Source: Angiostrongylus vasorum (Eukaryota; Nematoda; Chromadorea; Rhabditida; Metastrongylidae). From it: 64,000 nt of DNA. Each line of letters opens with the position of its first letter. Positions within the stretch are counted from its first letter, which is position 1. Below, piece by piece: positions 10,001 through 22,900 of this stretch. The translations under genes were made by a program, and so were the position numbers. The stretch lies in assembly GCA_018806985.1 (NCBI GenBank), contig JADANN010000305.1:1-64000 (forward strand). The letters run 5' to 3'. The notes below the pieces were generated by a model that made no database searches, was not told where the DNA came from, and saw only the letters and a list, made by a program, of their open reading frames with translations.

Positions 10001-10704
10001 TTCCTCGAGGGCGATGTTCCGAGTGCATGGTCCACAGTCTTTCGTACACACGATTTTATCAACTTACAAGACAATGAAAAAAAGCGAAGAAATTCCAGAA
10101 TTCCACAAATCGATTCGGGACGTGTCGTTTTAGCTCACATCTCAATACTACTCACTCAATTTCACGGATCTCCCCTGATATGAGGGATCTCGAACCAGTT
10201 AGTCACGAGCCTACGCGGCGCGTCCCCAGGTGGCGGATCAGGGGTTAATCGCGGACCAGAAGCGACCTTTACTTCCCTAAGATGCAGATGGATCCAGGGG
10301 TGGACTCTATGTTGCTGCTGCGCCGATTTAGCACATATTTCTGTATTTACAAGATGTATTCATGCATGCGTGTGTAGGCGCGTTCTCGCTTGTGCGGATT
10401 GTATTCTACGAGTCAATTCGGCCAAAAGCCTGCAATCAAGTGACAGGGAAGTATATGGGAGGCGGTTAGCAGTCACCTGCAACAAATAAGCTCCATGTGT
10501 ACTCTGGGAGAGCATGGCAAGCAAACGGTGAGTATACCCAGCCCCCCACGTTCAGAGCCCAGCAAGCTATACGTAGGTATCAAAATGCTAAACACAGTAA
10601 AAAAAAACGAGTCTCAATCCCCTGACCCCTAAAGAGCCCCAATTCCGCTGCGTTGGGTAGGACGAGTACGTAGAGGCTGCTAGAATCTCAGAGCCAATGG
10701 AAGT

Positions 10705-11400
10705 TGCCAGGATCACGAAGAACTATTATGACGATCTGTACCTACAATGCACGTACACTTGCATCCAAGTCCTCGATAGAAGATTTGCTCATGCAAGCAA
10801 GAAGGATAAAAATACGACGTCATCGGCCTGGCCGAGACCACACGATACCACCCATTCAACGCCGTCTGTTACACCGGATAAGAACTGTTCCTCGGAACAT
10901 GCGACAGTAGAGGAGTCGGCGGCGTAGGTGTTCTCGTCAACACGAGTTTGTCCATGAGCATCTATTCATTCGAACAGCATGCAACCCGAATCGGACGTTT
11001 GCGATAAAAAGATGTGGAGCAATACCGGCTTTGACAGTGTTCGTCGCTTACGCGCCGACATCAAACTATGACGAAGAAGAAGTCGAAAGCGTTCTATATG
11101 GACTTGGAGAAGTTCTACAGAGAAGACCATACATTCTTCAAGGTCATCATTGGAGATTTCAACGCCAAGACTGAACCAAGAAGAACGTCTGAAGAACGTC
11201 ACATTGGGACCCATGGATTAGAATGGAACGAATAGGCTGGGCGGTTATCTGAGTTTATCATGGCGACCAAGACCATCCATGCTAACTCGCAATTCCAGAA
11301 GGGCCACCCTCAACGGTGGACGTCAGAGTCTCCCAATGGAGAGTACAATAATGAAATAGACGACATCACAGTAAATGAAAGGTTTTGACCAACCGATATC
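10705..11400 (+). pseudogene. AP-endonuclease domain of RTE-A
   Basis: Broken frames give TICTYNARTLASKSSIEDLL (domain start), AETRRHHPFN-like sequence, [30 protein letters not shown] (the GDFN catalytic motif) and [14 protein letters not shown] with the downstream DDI/H block. The same domain is more intact on the minus strand at 30666-31028. At least three frame changes occur. Confidence 0.85.
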
Positions 11401-11949
11401 TATGTTGTCCCAAAATTCTACGTGAGACCATCGTCTCCTTCGTGCAGATTCTATTTCTCGCGGAAAGAGAAAAAAGCCGCTAAATTCAAAAAACCGAAGT
11501 CCCAGAACCACCATGTACAGAGACTTATTCAATTCATTAGTCGGCTGGTTGGAAGATGCCGTTGTTGATAACACCCATGAAGAATACGATCCGCTCATTC
11601 AACATTTTCACGTTAGCGCTATGAGCACTGAAGGTTCGAAAAGTCACCAACAGACGTCTGTCCCCAGAAACACTCGAGCTGATACGCCAACCTCGATTCG
11701 CATAAGCTGCATGTAACCGCAAACTAACGTCCGAACTTGCAAAACAATGCAGACAGGCGATAAAAGAAGATCTTAAAGATAGAAGAGCAGCATCTATTGT
11801 CGAAGATGCATTGGCTGGAAAAGCATTCGCAAAGCCCACCGAAGCGTCGTCAATTACATGACCAAAATGATTGCACTCCGATGCCCAGACGGAAAACTTA
11901 CAGCGTCCAGAAAGACAACGGAGAAAATCATTCACGAATACTACTCAGA

Positions 11950-13655
11950 TCTCCTCGATAGCCACGCCCACCATCCATCATATGAAATAAAGGAGGATAG
12001 ATATATTGTACCACCGGTTCTCCCTTCTGTGATCCGACACGCCATTTCGTCGGAAAAATCGAACAGCACCGGACAGGATAACATCAGAACACCTGAAGAA
12101 TTCTCCGCGAGTCCTCGTAAACACACTGGCTCGGCTGTTCACACGTTACCCAGCTGAATACAAGGATCCTACTCAGTGGAAGACCAGCAAGACCGTGCTA
12201 TTTTTCAAGAAGGGTGACCTACACGATATCGGTAACTATCGTCCAATCTGCTTGCTGTATGTCGTCTACAAATTTCTCACTCGAGTCATCCTAAACAGGA
12301 TTGACACAACACTGGACGAAGGACAGCAATGTGACCAAGCAGGGGTTTCGAAAAGGATTTAGTACGATGGACTACATCGACACGACAACAAGACTCTCTG
12401 AAGTATCGCAAGAGTTAAAAAAGCCTGCTCTGTGTCACTTTCATCGATTTAAAGAAGGCCTTTGCCTCAATTGAGATAGAAGCAGTCATGGAAGCCGTTA
12501 ATAATCAAGGAGTCCCTACTCAATACATAAAGATTCTTCGTTAGCTGTATAAAAAATTTCACAACCAAGATATCACCATTCTATAACTATATTAACATGG
12601 ACGTCAGCAGATGGGTTAGGCAAGGCGATACTATCTCGCCAAAATTATTTACCGCCACCCTCCAGAACGTCATGCGAACATTTGAATGGAATAATATGGG
12701 AGTGAAAATCGATGGTCTGCAGTTAGACCATCTTCGCTTTGCTGATGACAGCGTCTTTATTATAGCAAACATTAGCCAGGCGGAACGTATGCTTTCCGAA
12801 ATTGATGAAGCCTGTGAAAAGACTGGTCTTCGACTAAATCTCACAAAAACGATATGTTGATGAGGAACGGATTGGTTTCGAATGCGCCATTCATGTTCAA
12901 CGGAAGGAATATCTCCGAATGCTCCAGTTTATGTCTATCTAGGTCGGGAAATCAACATGTTGAACGATTTAGCTCCAGAGTTGAGCAGAAGGAAACGAGC
13001 GGCTTGGGGAGCTTTCAACAGCATCGAGGATTTAATGAAGAGGACAAAGAACACAGTCTCTGGGCCCACCTTTTTCGACTAAACGGTACTTCCTGCGTTA
13101 ACCTATGCATCAGAAACCTGGTCGCTTCTTAAGAGTAGGAAAGATCACTCAGCGTTATTGAACGAGTAGTCGAAAGGACGATGATAGTAGTATCCTGCTT
13201 CACACAAGTAAGGTAAGGGATCCGAAGCTCCGACATGAGTAAACGATCAAAAATCAAAGATGCCGTTCTATACTCCAAACAGTCGAAGATAAGGTGGGCC
13301 GAATGCATAATGCGTATGGATGACAACCGATGGACAAGAGCCGTTAGTGACTGGAGTCCTTGGGATGCCAAACGTACTGCAGGAAGACCACCGACTCGGT
13401 GGTCAGAGTTCTTCACGAAAAAGCCTAGATGAAAGTTATGATGCTCGACGAGTCCCTAGAGCGAGGAAAACCCACTGGGCTACTCTTGCACGCTACAGGG
13501 GAAAAATGGAAGATTTACTGGCGGCCCACTCGAGTCACTCGACGATCAACGGCACTACAGGTGGTACAGGTGATTCTCACTCACTTCACAGACGAAGTCG
13601 ACGACTGAACCGTGCGGTGTTCCTATTAACACAAGGAATACCAGGTTTTGATTGA
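11950..13655 (+). pseudogene. Reverse transcriptase and C-terminus of RTE-A
   Basis: Visible blocks: GQDNIRTPEEF (finger region, 12070), FKKGDLHDIGNYRPICLLYV (12210-12260), CVTFIDLKKAFASIEIEAVM (motif A with catalytic Asp, 12437-12490), RQGDTISPKLFTATLQNVMR (12615-12670), LDHLRFADDSVFI (catalytic ADD, 12726-12765) and AVSDWSPWDAKRTAGRPPTR (13345-13400). Length and order match RTE elements. Stops and frameshifts occur between nearly every pair of blocks. Confidence 0.9.
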
Positions 13656-13660
13656 AGAAT

Positions 13661-14197
13661 GTGAGTTTTTCCTCCATACCAATAATAGAGTCATATTTAA
13701 TCTGATCTCTCTCTCTCCAACCAAATCCAAATCTCTGTGGAAGAGTAGCTTGATAAATTGTGAAAGCTTTAGGTGATTTAGTAAGTAACTTTGCGTTGCA
13801 TTTTCAAAACATCTGTGAGAAATTATGACAGCAAGGATTCAGAGGCGCTTCGAAAATGCAGTGCAATAAATCGCATTGGTCACCAAATAGTTTTTGATGT
13901 GCATCGCTTCCTAGCCACAATTTGTAATTCTAATAATATTAGTGTGAATGTCGTAGAAATTCTGGTGCTCGAGCAATTCTCCCTGGAGTCCTGAGATAGC
14001 TGGGTTGGAGCTTTCCGAGATGGAATTAAAAATAATCCTTTCTGTTTCTGTTCAGGCCTAATTTTATTACTGATGTTACTAGTATTAGTAATGTTGGGAT
14101 TCGTAACTAATACATTAGTAACTGAATAACATGTATAGAAGTCCTCTCCATGGTCTAGTCCTTTATATGAGCGAGATTTTTTCGAAGTGTTGTATTT
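13661..14197. other. No gene recognised; short block shared with 44.9 kb
   Basis: 13968-14012 (CGAGCAATTCTCCCTGGAG and following) resembles 44880-44930. In reverse complement both read a similar frame (LQPSYLRTPGRIAR against LQPGYLKTTGRIAR). It may be a fragment of an unrecognised dispersed element; the rest is unassigned. Confidence 0.4.
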
Positions 14198-14502
14198 TTA
14201 AGGAATAAAAGGATAAGGGATAAAGCTCATGGCGTTGATCAACCCCTGAGGGATGCGGCATACCTTCGACTACATTAAGCATCGTTGGAGGTGAGTTGAA
14301 TGCATATCTGGCCTTTACAACGACTCGCAGATGGCCTACCGATGTATCAATCCAGTGCTGTTATCCTCTCAGATAAGTATGGTACCAATTTGCCGACCCC
14401 GGAGATACGGAAGGCTTGGAGGGGCATGGGCGCTGGGATCGATTCCACGTGTGTGTCGCAGTGGCGCTTCCAACCACTGCGCCATATGCGCGATACACGT
14501 AA
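14198..14502 (-). repeat. SINE1 copy, tRNA-derived, full length
   Basis: On the minus strand: head with A-box-like GGCGCAGTGG and B-box-like GGAATCGATCC, then a body (GGTCGGCAAATTGGTACCAT..., GAGTCGTTGTAAAGGCCAG, CATTCAACTCACCTCCAACG), then a tail ending in repeated TTTATCCTTTATCC. At least eight other copies occur in the window. Confidence 0.8.
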
Positions 14503-15251
14503 ATGAATGCAAATTTCAAAAAACAATTTATACCACGGAGAGAAATAGCTGTATATAATGTAGCTAAATACCCACCTTGACCAATGTGATGATATGCCCT
14601 CTGTCTGATTTTGTGCGTAGCACTATCGTCGACCTTCACTCTCCTCCTATTCTGCCGGCGGGACTAAATAGAAAAACCAAAAATTACACAGCAGCTTTGA
14701 TTTTCATTAATGATTTCTAAATCGGAACAAGTCAAGATAATTGTGTTAAATTCTGTTTGTAACCATTGAAGTCCTTAGCCATCATGTAAATAATAACCTA
14801 AATTCCTTCCGCATTTAGCATCACTTTCACATCGCACCTTTCAGCAATAAACAAACACATATCACCTTGTCGCTAACTCCATTTATATAGAACAACGCCA
14901 ATTTCGTTGACGGACAAGACCGCCTTTTTGTGTAACAACTACTATTTTTGCGGCATTAAAAGACGCATTGCTTTTTAAAAAGCTATCGGAACTTTTCATT
15001 GAATAAAGTGAAAGAAACAGAGCTTAGCTTATGATGAGGCCAGATTTAAATTGGACAGAAAAAGATTTACAGGCTCCAAAACGAAGGGGTCTTGTTCATA
15101 ACGTAGAAAATTTACCAAATGCACTTTGTTGACAACTTTCTAGACGTTCATATACTAGACAAAAAAAAATCATGGTAGAGTTGACGAAAGAGTTTTGGTC
15201 TAAAAATAGCCATATAGCCATCCTATGCAAGATGGTATGAAGGCAAACGTG

Positions 15252-15530
15252 AAAGGATAAAGGATAAAGCTCTCGGCGCTGATCAATTCCTGAGGGATGC
15301 ACCACGCATTTGACCCTATCAAGCATCGTTAAAGGTGATTTAATGCATATATGGCCTTTACAACGACTCGTGATGGCCTACCAGTGTATTGAGTCAGTGC
15401 TGCTATTCTCCCAGACATGTCTGGTACCAATTTGGGGACCCCGAAGGGATGGAAGGCTTGGTGAGCCTGCGGCGCGGGATCGATCTCATGGGCATTGCAG
15501 AGTGCTACTAACCACTGTGCTAAAAGCGCC
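15252..15530 (-). repeat. SINE1 copy
   Basis: Minus-orientation copy with head near 15500-15528 and a TTTATCCTTTATCC-type tail at 15255-15275. Same order of body blocks as the 14.2-kb copy, about 1 kb away in the same orientation. Confidence 0.8.
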
Positions 15531-15850
15531 CTGAAAGCAGACGTGTCTATGGAGAATGCTGGATTAAAAATCGTTGACGAGTTTGTCAACTGCATTTGCG
15601 TGTCCAGTATGAATGTTGATGAGCGACCAACCTGGATTTGTTACTAGGAAAAGTTCGAGGATCGTTGTGGTTCCTCCTCTATCCTCTGTTTGATAAGAGA
15701 GTGCCGTTCCACAACTCTCCTCAAAATCTCCTTTCATTTCCTCCACACAGCTTTGCTACACATATATTTTTAGAGTCGTCAATGATTTATAGCACTGACA
15801 ATAATTTAAACACTCAAAAACTGCGACTATTTCAGTTTAATGCTCTAGAA

Positions 15851-16120
15851 TGGGAGAGCGTGTAGCGTAGGGGTCGAAGGGCTCTGCAATACATATGGAA
15901 TCGATCGCCGCGCCTCAAGCCGACCAAACCCTTCATCACTCTGGCGCTGCGAATGGGTGCCACACTTTGTCTGGAAGGATCATCAGCAGCAGTGGATCGA
16001 TACATTGGTAGGCCACCGCGAGTCATTGTGAAAGTAAGATATGTCACCTGCAACGATGCTTAATGAAGTCGAATGGGTGGCGCATCCCTCAGTGATTGAT
16101 CAACGGCGAGAGCTTTTTAA
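15851..16120 (+). repeat. SINE1 copy
   Basis: Plus-orientation copy: head GAGCGTGTAGCGTAGGGGTC at 15854, B-box-like GGAATCGATCGCC, body through GAGTCATTGTGAAAGTAAG, and tail GCGAGAGCTTTTTA. Confidence 0.78.
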
Positions 16121-16506
16121 ATGCTGTAGAATAGCGAGCAACTACTTGTCCTTCGAAAAGCGAAAGTGAGCCAATTTCGGTTTGTCAGACTTGGGCCAAC
16201 AACCCAGTACTGCACAAGTTCATGCACTTCTACAAAATCTGTACTGTCATTAAGCTACTGAAACCATTTGATTGCTGTGTTTAGCTTCAAAATTCAGTAA
16301 ACTTGGAGTGGAAGCAACTAACCTTGCAAATATTAAAGTCGAAGCAGTCCCAGAAGTGAATTGACCGATCCCATTACACTCAAGAAGCGACTGCGGAAAT
16401 ATGCTTCGCGTCAGAGACAGCTCGCGCGCGGTCGCGAAGTGGCTATCCCGCGCGACATTAGCTCGAACCAGTGCATTTGCTATCTCATTGATACACTGTA
16501 GACGTA
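16121..16506. other. No gene recognised
   Basis: Contains a CGCG-rich patch (16410-16460, AGCTCGCGCGCGGTCGCG) unusual for this AT-rich window. No domain or known repeat was recognised. Confidence 0.45.
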
Positions 16507-16698
16507 ATGGGCACGTGTAACGCATTGGTAGGTGGCATCCTACGATGCGCACGGGGGTCGATCTCCACGCTCATGGGTCACCTAGCTCTCCTTCATTCCG
16601 GGGTAGGTAATTGGTACCGGAATGTCTGGGAGGGTGGCAGCACTGGCTCGATACATGAGTAGGCCACAGCGAGTCATTGTAAAGGGCAGATACGATAC
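16507..16698 (+). repeat. SINE1 copy, 3'-truncated
   Basis: Head at 16508-16570 and body to GTAAAGGGCAGATACGATAC, then interrupted directly by a PLE terminal-repeat fragment beginning about 16700. The junction suggests nested insertion or PLE template switching onto SINE sequence. Confidence 0.72.
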
Positions 16699-16699
16699 T

Positions 16700-16835
16700 G
16701 TTAGAAAATACGTCTAGGTTCTAAGGAAGGCCAAATGGCTGAAACGTCAGCCATCGACCAACAACACCAACAACGCCAGCAACGACAATAACAACGACAG
16801 CGAAACCCTATACAAACCTCGCATCAGCTCAACAG
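16700..16835 (+). mobile_element. Solo PLE terminal-repeat fragment with hammerhead-like motif
   Basis: 16711-16759 aligns with the 5710-5756 hammerhead. Stem I is GGTT/AGCC and stem II GGCC-AAAT-GGCT; both stems stay paired through changed bases (G-U and C-G substitutions), but the core is CTAAGGA rather than CTGAGGA. It is followed by the AACAACACCAACAAC run and CAAACCTCGCATCAGCTCAA, which recur downstream of other PLE hammerheads. Confidence 0.75.
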
Positions 16836-17744
16836 GATCAGTTGGTAGGTGCATTTAAGTATATTGTATTGATTTATTGATAGTCTTGCATGTCACAAAT
16901 GTGTGGAAGACAGTCGAATGAAAGCTTTATAACGTTGTAAATTACACTCACACATATACGTAAAGTTTCTGTTTATGAGAAACGACATTTGAGGACGAAC
17001 ACGGTTGAGGCGCTACAGTAATCGATAGTGGGAGATCTTGTGGTTGTTTTACAAAGCTTTGAATCGTTTTGCTAACAACATCTTTTACGAGCTGGAAAAA
17101 TCGATATTTGATTGAAAATGTAATTTTATTGGCAGTCATTCGACCAATCCTCATGTAGCGTGCAGCTTTATTATGAAATTGAAACTCTTTTCAAGTAGAA
17201 ATTCAGGGAAAGTGGAACTATTGTGATAAGGCCTAGGTGAAGCAATCAGTGGCCACTATTTGTATGCATTCAATAAGATGGACTGGAGAACACCACTTAC
17301 ATTTTATCAAAAGTAAAGCACAACCGCCTAGGTAGTCCAAGTGTAAAACGCGGCTATTAAACCGTATCGAACTCTACATTACACCCATCGGAAAAACATT
17401 TAGTACATGCTATCATTTATGGAAGATCAATCATATATCTAGAGCTAGAATGGGTTTGCTTTAATGAAGAAGGAAATCAGCGTCTTCTCGGATTCCTGGA
17501 TACTTGCCTCCACGAGTTCTGGAAGTAGAGCCAGCATATCATCCACTAGTCTCGTTGCCTAACACCTGTGACCCATGGCGTGATCTAATTTATCGTTTAC
17601 TTTCCTCATCAAGTAACTAACCCACCCATGTGTGGTCGCACACTTAAGTACAAAGTGAATGGTTTTTTAAAGAAAATGGCCCTTGTTTCTATGGTAGCTG
17701 CTCATTAGTGCTATAGATATTTCACGGAATTATAAGGGTATCGT
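16836..17744. other. No gene confidently recognised
   Basis: A minus-strand open frame at 16948-17154 (68 codons, blocks LVKDVVSKTIQSFVKQPQ) has plausible composition, but there is no recognised domain and no clear splice context. The rest is AT-rich and unassigned. Confidence 0.4.
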
Positions 17745-18000
17745 TAGGTATGGTATCTCCAGGGTCTCAAAAAGGCAAAGCTACGGAAACTTCCACTTAT
17801 ACCAACCTCGCATCAGTTCAACACCCATCGAGTTTTGGATTTGTCGACTTTATAGGTCACCTCCTGCATTGCTTTCTTACTTCGAGAACTGTCACTGTTA
17901 ACTTTGAGGATCCTTTTATTGATAAACTGATACGAGGTGGCTATCAAATATTTATTTGCCTAATGTTTCGACAACTTCGTCTTCCTCAGAGCCAATAATC
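17745..18000. mobile_element. PLE terminal-repeat fragments
   Basis: 17750-17830 (plus) matches the hammerhead-to-CAACCTCGCATCAGTTCAAC part of PLE terminal repeats. 17925-17998 (minus) holds another hammerhead-like block: GGCT, CTGAGGA, AGACGAAGTTGTC, GAAACATTAGG. The two lie head to head, as the terminal segments of PLE1 do. Confidence 0.6.
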
Positions 18001-18235
18001 AAAGTCGATGGTCCACACTAAAACGTGCTGTCGATATATTATCTTCGTTGTCCTATCGAGTCGAATCCTTTTCAGCGCAGCATCACTAGAATGAGGCAAT
18101 CTTATCCGGCGATGCTCCTACGTACAGGCCGGTTGTTGTTGCTGAAGATTACCCTGTGGCGACAACTTCTTTTTCCCTGATATGCCACCTTGCAGCAGTC
18201 GGAATTACGAACAGCTAGCGAAGAAGGTAGTACTG

Positions 18236-18450
18236 ACCTTTAAAAAAACGACTTCCTTTCAATCCCGCATAATGATCGAAACATAGTCTTTCATTGATGA
18301 GCTAACACGAGGTTAGTACAATCGAAGTCAAACCTTCACCCAGTAAAGACTATTCCACCGACCTTGTGTTATCTCACCAATGAAAGAATACGTATTGATT
18401 AGTCATGCAGAAGTTAAACGAAAGTCAGTTTCTGAAGGACTGTTAAATTT
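18236..18450. repeat. Local inverted repeat within the inner palindrome
   Basis: 18236-18317 and the complement of 18364-18450 are similar (CTTTAAAAAAACGACTTCC..., TCTTTCATTGATGAGCTAAC). Both resemble 9870-9957. The GATGAGCTAACACGAGGTT box also occurs beside PLE hammerheads (63505, complement). This may be near the original turning point of the palindrome. Confidence 0.65.
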
Positions 18451-19527
18451 GTCCATTTGAAATGCTGCAGTTGTTTTCATTATGTTAACTGCAGACATAT
18501 AAGTGGCAATTTTAAGCAGTTCCTCTGTTAAAAACACGAACAATAATAAAAGTTTTTCTACTACACTGACTGTGCTCTCAGAGTGGTCGCAACATTCTTT
18601 ATGTCTGAATCTGGGGCGCATTTACAGCAGTGTAGTGTTGTACGTGGCCTACAATGCCAACATGGCCGCTACTTCGATTCTACCTTCGGTGCTGTCAATG
18701 CCGTTATCTATAGGGTCTATGTAATCCTGCCAGGCTTCTCTGGAAGCATAAAAAACATTGCCGTTTTAAATCGGTGTTTTCGCCGCCACCTATTGTATAG
18801 GCCATACTTTCATTCAATCACCTTTATAACGCTACAAGTGGAATCAAATATATAGCGCTTCTATTCCGATTCCATGCACTGTGTAATAGAAGACGTTAAG
18901 GCTAGCAACAACGTTTCAGAATCGCACCTGTTTTTTCTTAGACCGAATGATCTGTATAAGTCTTATCACGACTTCCAGTTGTCATTTAGATACCGCTTTA
19001 TCACGCCTGTCAGTTACCATTTGGATACCGCTATCATACTAGCCGTAAATTTTCAACTAGGGTGTGTTTCAGTTTTCGTTTTGCAACCGCCTCTACCTGT
19101 TGTTACTGCAGTCATTCTAGTATGGATGTGAGATTGAACTGTTTTGTGGTGCCAAATAGTCTGTTACACGTCGAAGATGACGCACATAGAGAATAGCCCT
19201 TGGTCTTTTACAGACAAAACCTTACTTCATGCCATGAAATGAATCAGAACAATTAAATGGCGAACAACAGATTTTTCGAATCACACGAAGAAAACACCAC
19301 ACCATGTGCTAAAGTGAGTGTTCCCTACATGTATCTTTTTCTCTTGCTATTCAACTGTTCTTAAAGCGCAAATCCTTTAAAAAGTTTCGATTCAACTGTC
19401 AAAATATAAAATACCGAGTTGGCGGCAGGTGCTCTATTCTTCCGGCATTTATCCAGCCGTGAAGTGATAAGGAATACACTTTACCCAGCAAAATATACTC
19501 ACCTGGTGAGATTCGTAAATAGTGGAG
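18375..19527. repeat. Inner inverted repeat, right copy (diverged)
   Basis: Reverse complement of 8745-10000 with scattered substitutions and small indels. It lacks the GA expansion. Its distal end is interrupted at about 19527 by a SINE2 cluster not present on the left side. Confidence 0.82.
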
Positions 19528-19865
19528 GGTGACGCGTTCACCCGACACCATGCGGGTTCTTCGTTTCGCATGCCTCACAAGTAGTTTCCTACCGATCAGT
19601 GTCATCAGCAATCACTACTCACTTGAATGATGCTAAGATACTTGCAAAACTCCGGACCGCAGGTGTCCACGGTGGGAAACGAACGCGTTACTGTTCTTTC
19701 TGGGGAGTAGCGCGCTCACCACCACACCATGCGGGTCCTTCGGTTCGCCTGTCTCTTAGCTAGTTCTAAAAGATCAATAGAATGTCAGAGCTCGTTCGTT
19801 CCCCACCGCAGACACCTGCGGCCCGGACCTTTGCAAATATCTCGGCATCGTTGTGGTTGTATTTC
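19527..19865. repeat. SINE2 cluster (three partial copies, mixed orientation)
   Basis: Minus-strand heads at about 19526-19570 and 19630-19775, and a plus-strand 3' part at 19786-19865. The head reads GCATGGTGTGGTGGTGAGCG with B-box-like CGTTCGTTTCCC, followed by CACCTGCGGTCCGGAGTTTT and CAAATATCTCAGCAT. It sits at the point where the inner palindrome homology breaks. Confidence 0.72.
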
Positions 19866-19984
19866 CAACAATAAAGATGTGTTACTTGTACGCCCTGTAA
19901 ACACCTTGATAATCAACTTATTCGAACCGACAGCTAACGAAATCTCTAATGGTAGGTGATTGGCGTTAGGAAAGCTTATTCAAC

Positions 19985-22900
19985 TACGATCGCTCGAGGA
20001 GCACGAACATCCTCACGCTTTTGCTAGGAAGCCTTTTATTTTGCCATTCTCGGCACGATAGCGCCCATATATGGCTCGCTAGGCTCAGCTTTGCATACAC
20101 TTGCTCTTGTCTGGATTACCAGATGGAAACGTCGAGCTGTCATGGGTTTCCTAGTCACGAATCTACAACAGGGCAATCGCACTGCAACAACAAAGTACAT
20201 ACGCTGCCATAAATTATAAGAACAATAAAAAAAATGTTACTAGTGGAATGAATACAATGGTTACAATCGGTGAAGCGAAGCTGACAAGTCGATTATATTT
20301 CTTTCAGGTTTCTTCCTGCAATGCATACTTTTGAAAATGATACCCTTCCGCAGGAAACACGTGTGAATGCTGCATGTGCTCATGCCGAATCGTACAAAGA
20401 GATGACACACATAACTGTCAATCAGGTAGAGTTTAATCAATTCATAAGAATGCATTTTAGCCGGATTCTGTTTAAGTGTATTGAACACCGTGAACTGGGC
20501 GAAACAAATTAAGGAACTATACGTCCCACCAAACGGGGAGACATTGTTTAAAAAAATCATCAAGCATTCTGTTGATGTCAAAATGGTACGTGTTGAGGCA
20601 GAAACACGAAATCAATGCCTGTCAATCGAGATGAACCTAACTACACCACCACGTTCTTCCAACTTATTGTAATCTCTGGATGGCTTCAGAACGGTAGTCT
20701 CGCCTTGAAAAACGGCGTAGTATTGGATACGGGCGAGTTCCTTGTACAATGCTTCTGGGCTTTTGGTAAAATTGTAGGCGATTGTGCTGATTGCGAAAAG
20801 AATTGGCACGAAGTCGGACTCCTTACTATAAGATGGCTTGACTTAATCACCACCTAGGTGAAGGGGTATTAGCAAAATATGTACAAGAAACTCTTGTTGA
20901 GTTAGTGATGATTGTTTAAAAGTTATGTATATCAAGAAATTGTCGAACGTCTTGTGAGTTCACTTAGCGTAACCATAAAATTGAAAGATTGTTAGAAATC
21001 TCCGATCATAGCGAGGATATTTGCTCAACAAAATGCGCCGAACATAGGCAAGTTAAAGATATCGTGTGGTATGCGAGGAACTTCATTGGTAGTGGTGTTC
21101 GGAATGAAAGAGTTCCGATTTCAGTGGAAACTAGTTGTAATTGACACATAACAAGAGGATAGAGCACCAGTAGAAGACGGCAGTCGAGTGTAACACAGTG
21201 AACTCTCAAACACAGACGATAAGACTGCTGATTACATCTTTGACTGATATTGCGAGCCACTACTTTAAATCGGATCAACGCGGACAGATCTGGCTGGGGT
21301 TTGCCCCTGGATGTTGCAATCAATTGCGGATGATATGCACACAAGAACATAGTTGCACATCACTGTTCTTTTTTTCCTCCCGCAAGAAATACTTGCTACG
21401 TTCCTCAACAAGTGTTCTTCTACTCTTTTTTATGTCCACTTTATTTAGGCCCTGAATCAGGCTTGGTAGATTTGGTATTTGCGATTCTGGATCCGATAAG
21501 AGTGATGACCGTTTAGTCATAAGCAAAAATCTCGACATAGGTTCAGATGGAACGTCGGTTGTCGGTGCTCATCTGCCGTGTGTGATAACAGCGAATGCGT
21601 CTTTCCATGTTGATGATAGCAGATATCCGAACGATTGTCAAGCTGATGTTCATAGGACATAATGAATCACGTAGTTCGTAAAGGGTCGCCTAGTAAAGTT
21701 ATCTTGACCTCATATCTTCGCAAGATTTTTTGGCACTTCAGTATCATTGGTAGATCATCAACATATTTCTCCACTCTTTTATTTCAGACCCTCAGTCAAC
21801 TTCATCCTGCTGTGCTTTGTCAACTGGTCAACATCGCCAGTGCTAACGACATGCGCAGAGGAGTGAGCGTCCCATGCACCCACGATTTTTGTGACATTTT
21901 GGTAGGTTTTCGTAGGTTTATTTGTTCCAAGCAATATTCTTAATATCGGAAATAGGTGATATACGCCAGTGTCGGCCAAGGACACGGTTGGTAGATACGT
22001 GAAAATTCATACGAATTTCTCGTGAAATCAACCTCAAACACAAGCTTTTATCTCCGCTCTTGCACAGGAAAACAGTGGATGTCGTGAGCGATTAATACTC
22101 GAAAAGAAGAAGAAATTTGCTACTAACTGTTGATCGCGTGCTTTTTTTAACTGTCAGCGATGAAGCACATTGCTACTCATTGGTTACCTCACCGCTTGCC
22201 CACTTTCTTGCAGGCTGGACAGTTCAATTTTCAGAGCTCTTTCCTACTAATCGAGTGGATGTTTCTTCCGAAGTCCTGATATGGCAGCTGTACTAGAACA
22301 TTCTCGGATGGTGATCACATTTGTCAGTGTCGATAGGACCATGATTTCCTGACTTATCACTAGATTCGTTACCATTCGGGACCAAGCCATTCCCAGCACA
22401 AATTTAGTTCGTAGACCACTTCCAGAATGCCGCAGTTCCATACCTGCGAACACCAACTATGCGCAGATACCAGATGCAGATGTTAGCAGAAATCTGAAAG
22501 ATTGTCAAGATGATGTTCATAGTACATAATGGATCACGTATTTCGTAGACCATCAATTAGTAAAATTAGCAAGACTTACATCTCTGTGTGATTTTTCTGG
22601 TTCAGCGAAATCATGGGCAGGTCATCACCATTTCCTTCACTCTTTGTTTTCAACCTCTCAGTAATCTTCATCATGGTGCGCTCCTTATGCGGGGCGACGA
22701 TAGTAACTATTATGCGAGTAATTCACTGTTCTTTTGATGAGCCAACACGATGGCGTTACTCTATCTTCATTCCAGCAAAGCTGATGTTTCGGAGGATTTC
22801 ACCTTCATAGGGACTTGGAAAAAGCCGAGTTGACTGCGAGCTACCCTGCGAAATACCTCTACCTAATAGATCCCGGATAGTCAGTACTCTTTAATTTTAT

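Larger units (their letters stand above)
10150..13660 (+). mobile_element. RTE-type non-LTR retrotransposon, near full-length but degenerate (RTE-A)
   Basis: About 3.5 kb. The 5' edge (CACGGATCTCCC at about 10150) is shared with the reverse copy ending at 31884, so both are probably true 5' starts. Order: GC-richer 5' leader (10150-10700), AP-type endonuclease (about 10705-11400), linker, reverse transcriptase (about 11950-12860), C-terminal domain (about 13235-13655). Many frameshifts and stops make it inactive. RTE elements encode one polyprotein that nicks DNA and reverse-transcribes its own RNA; this is a fossil. It lies inside the palindrome spacer and has no mirror copy, so it inserted after the inverted duplication. 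Confidence 0.92.
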
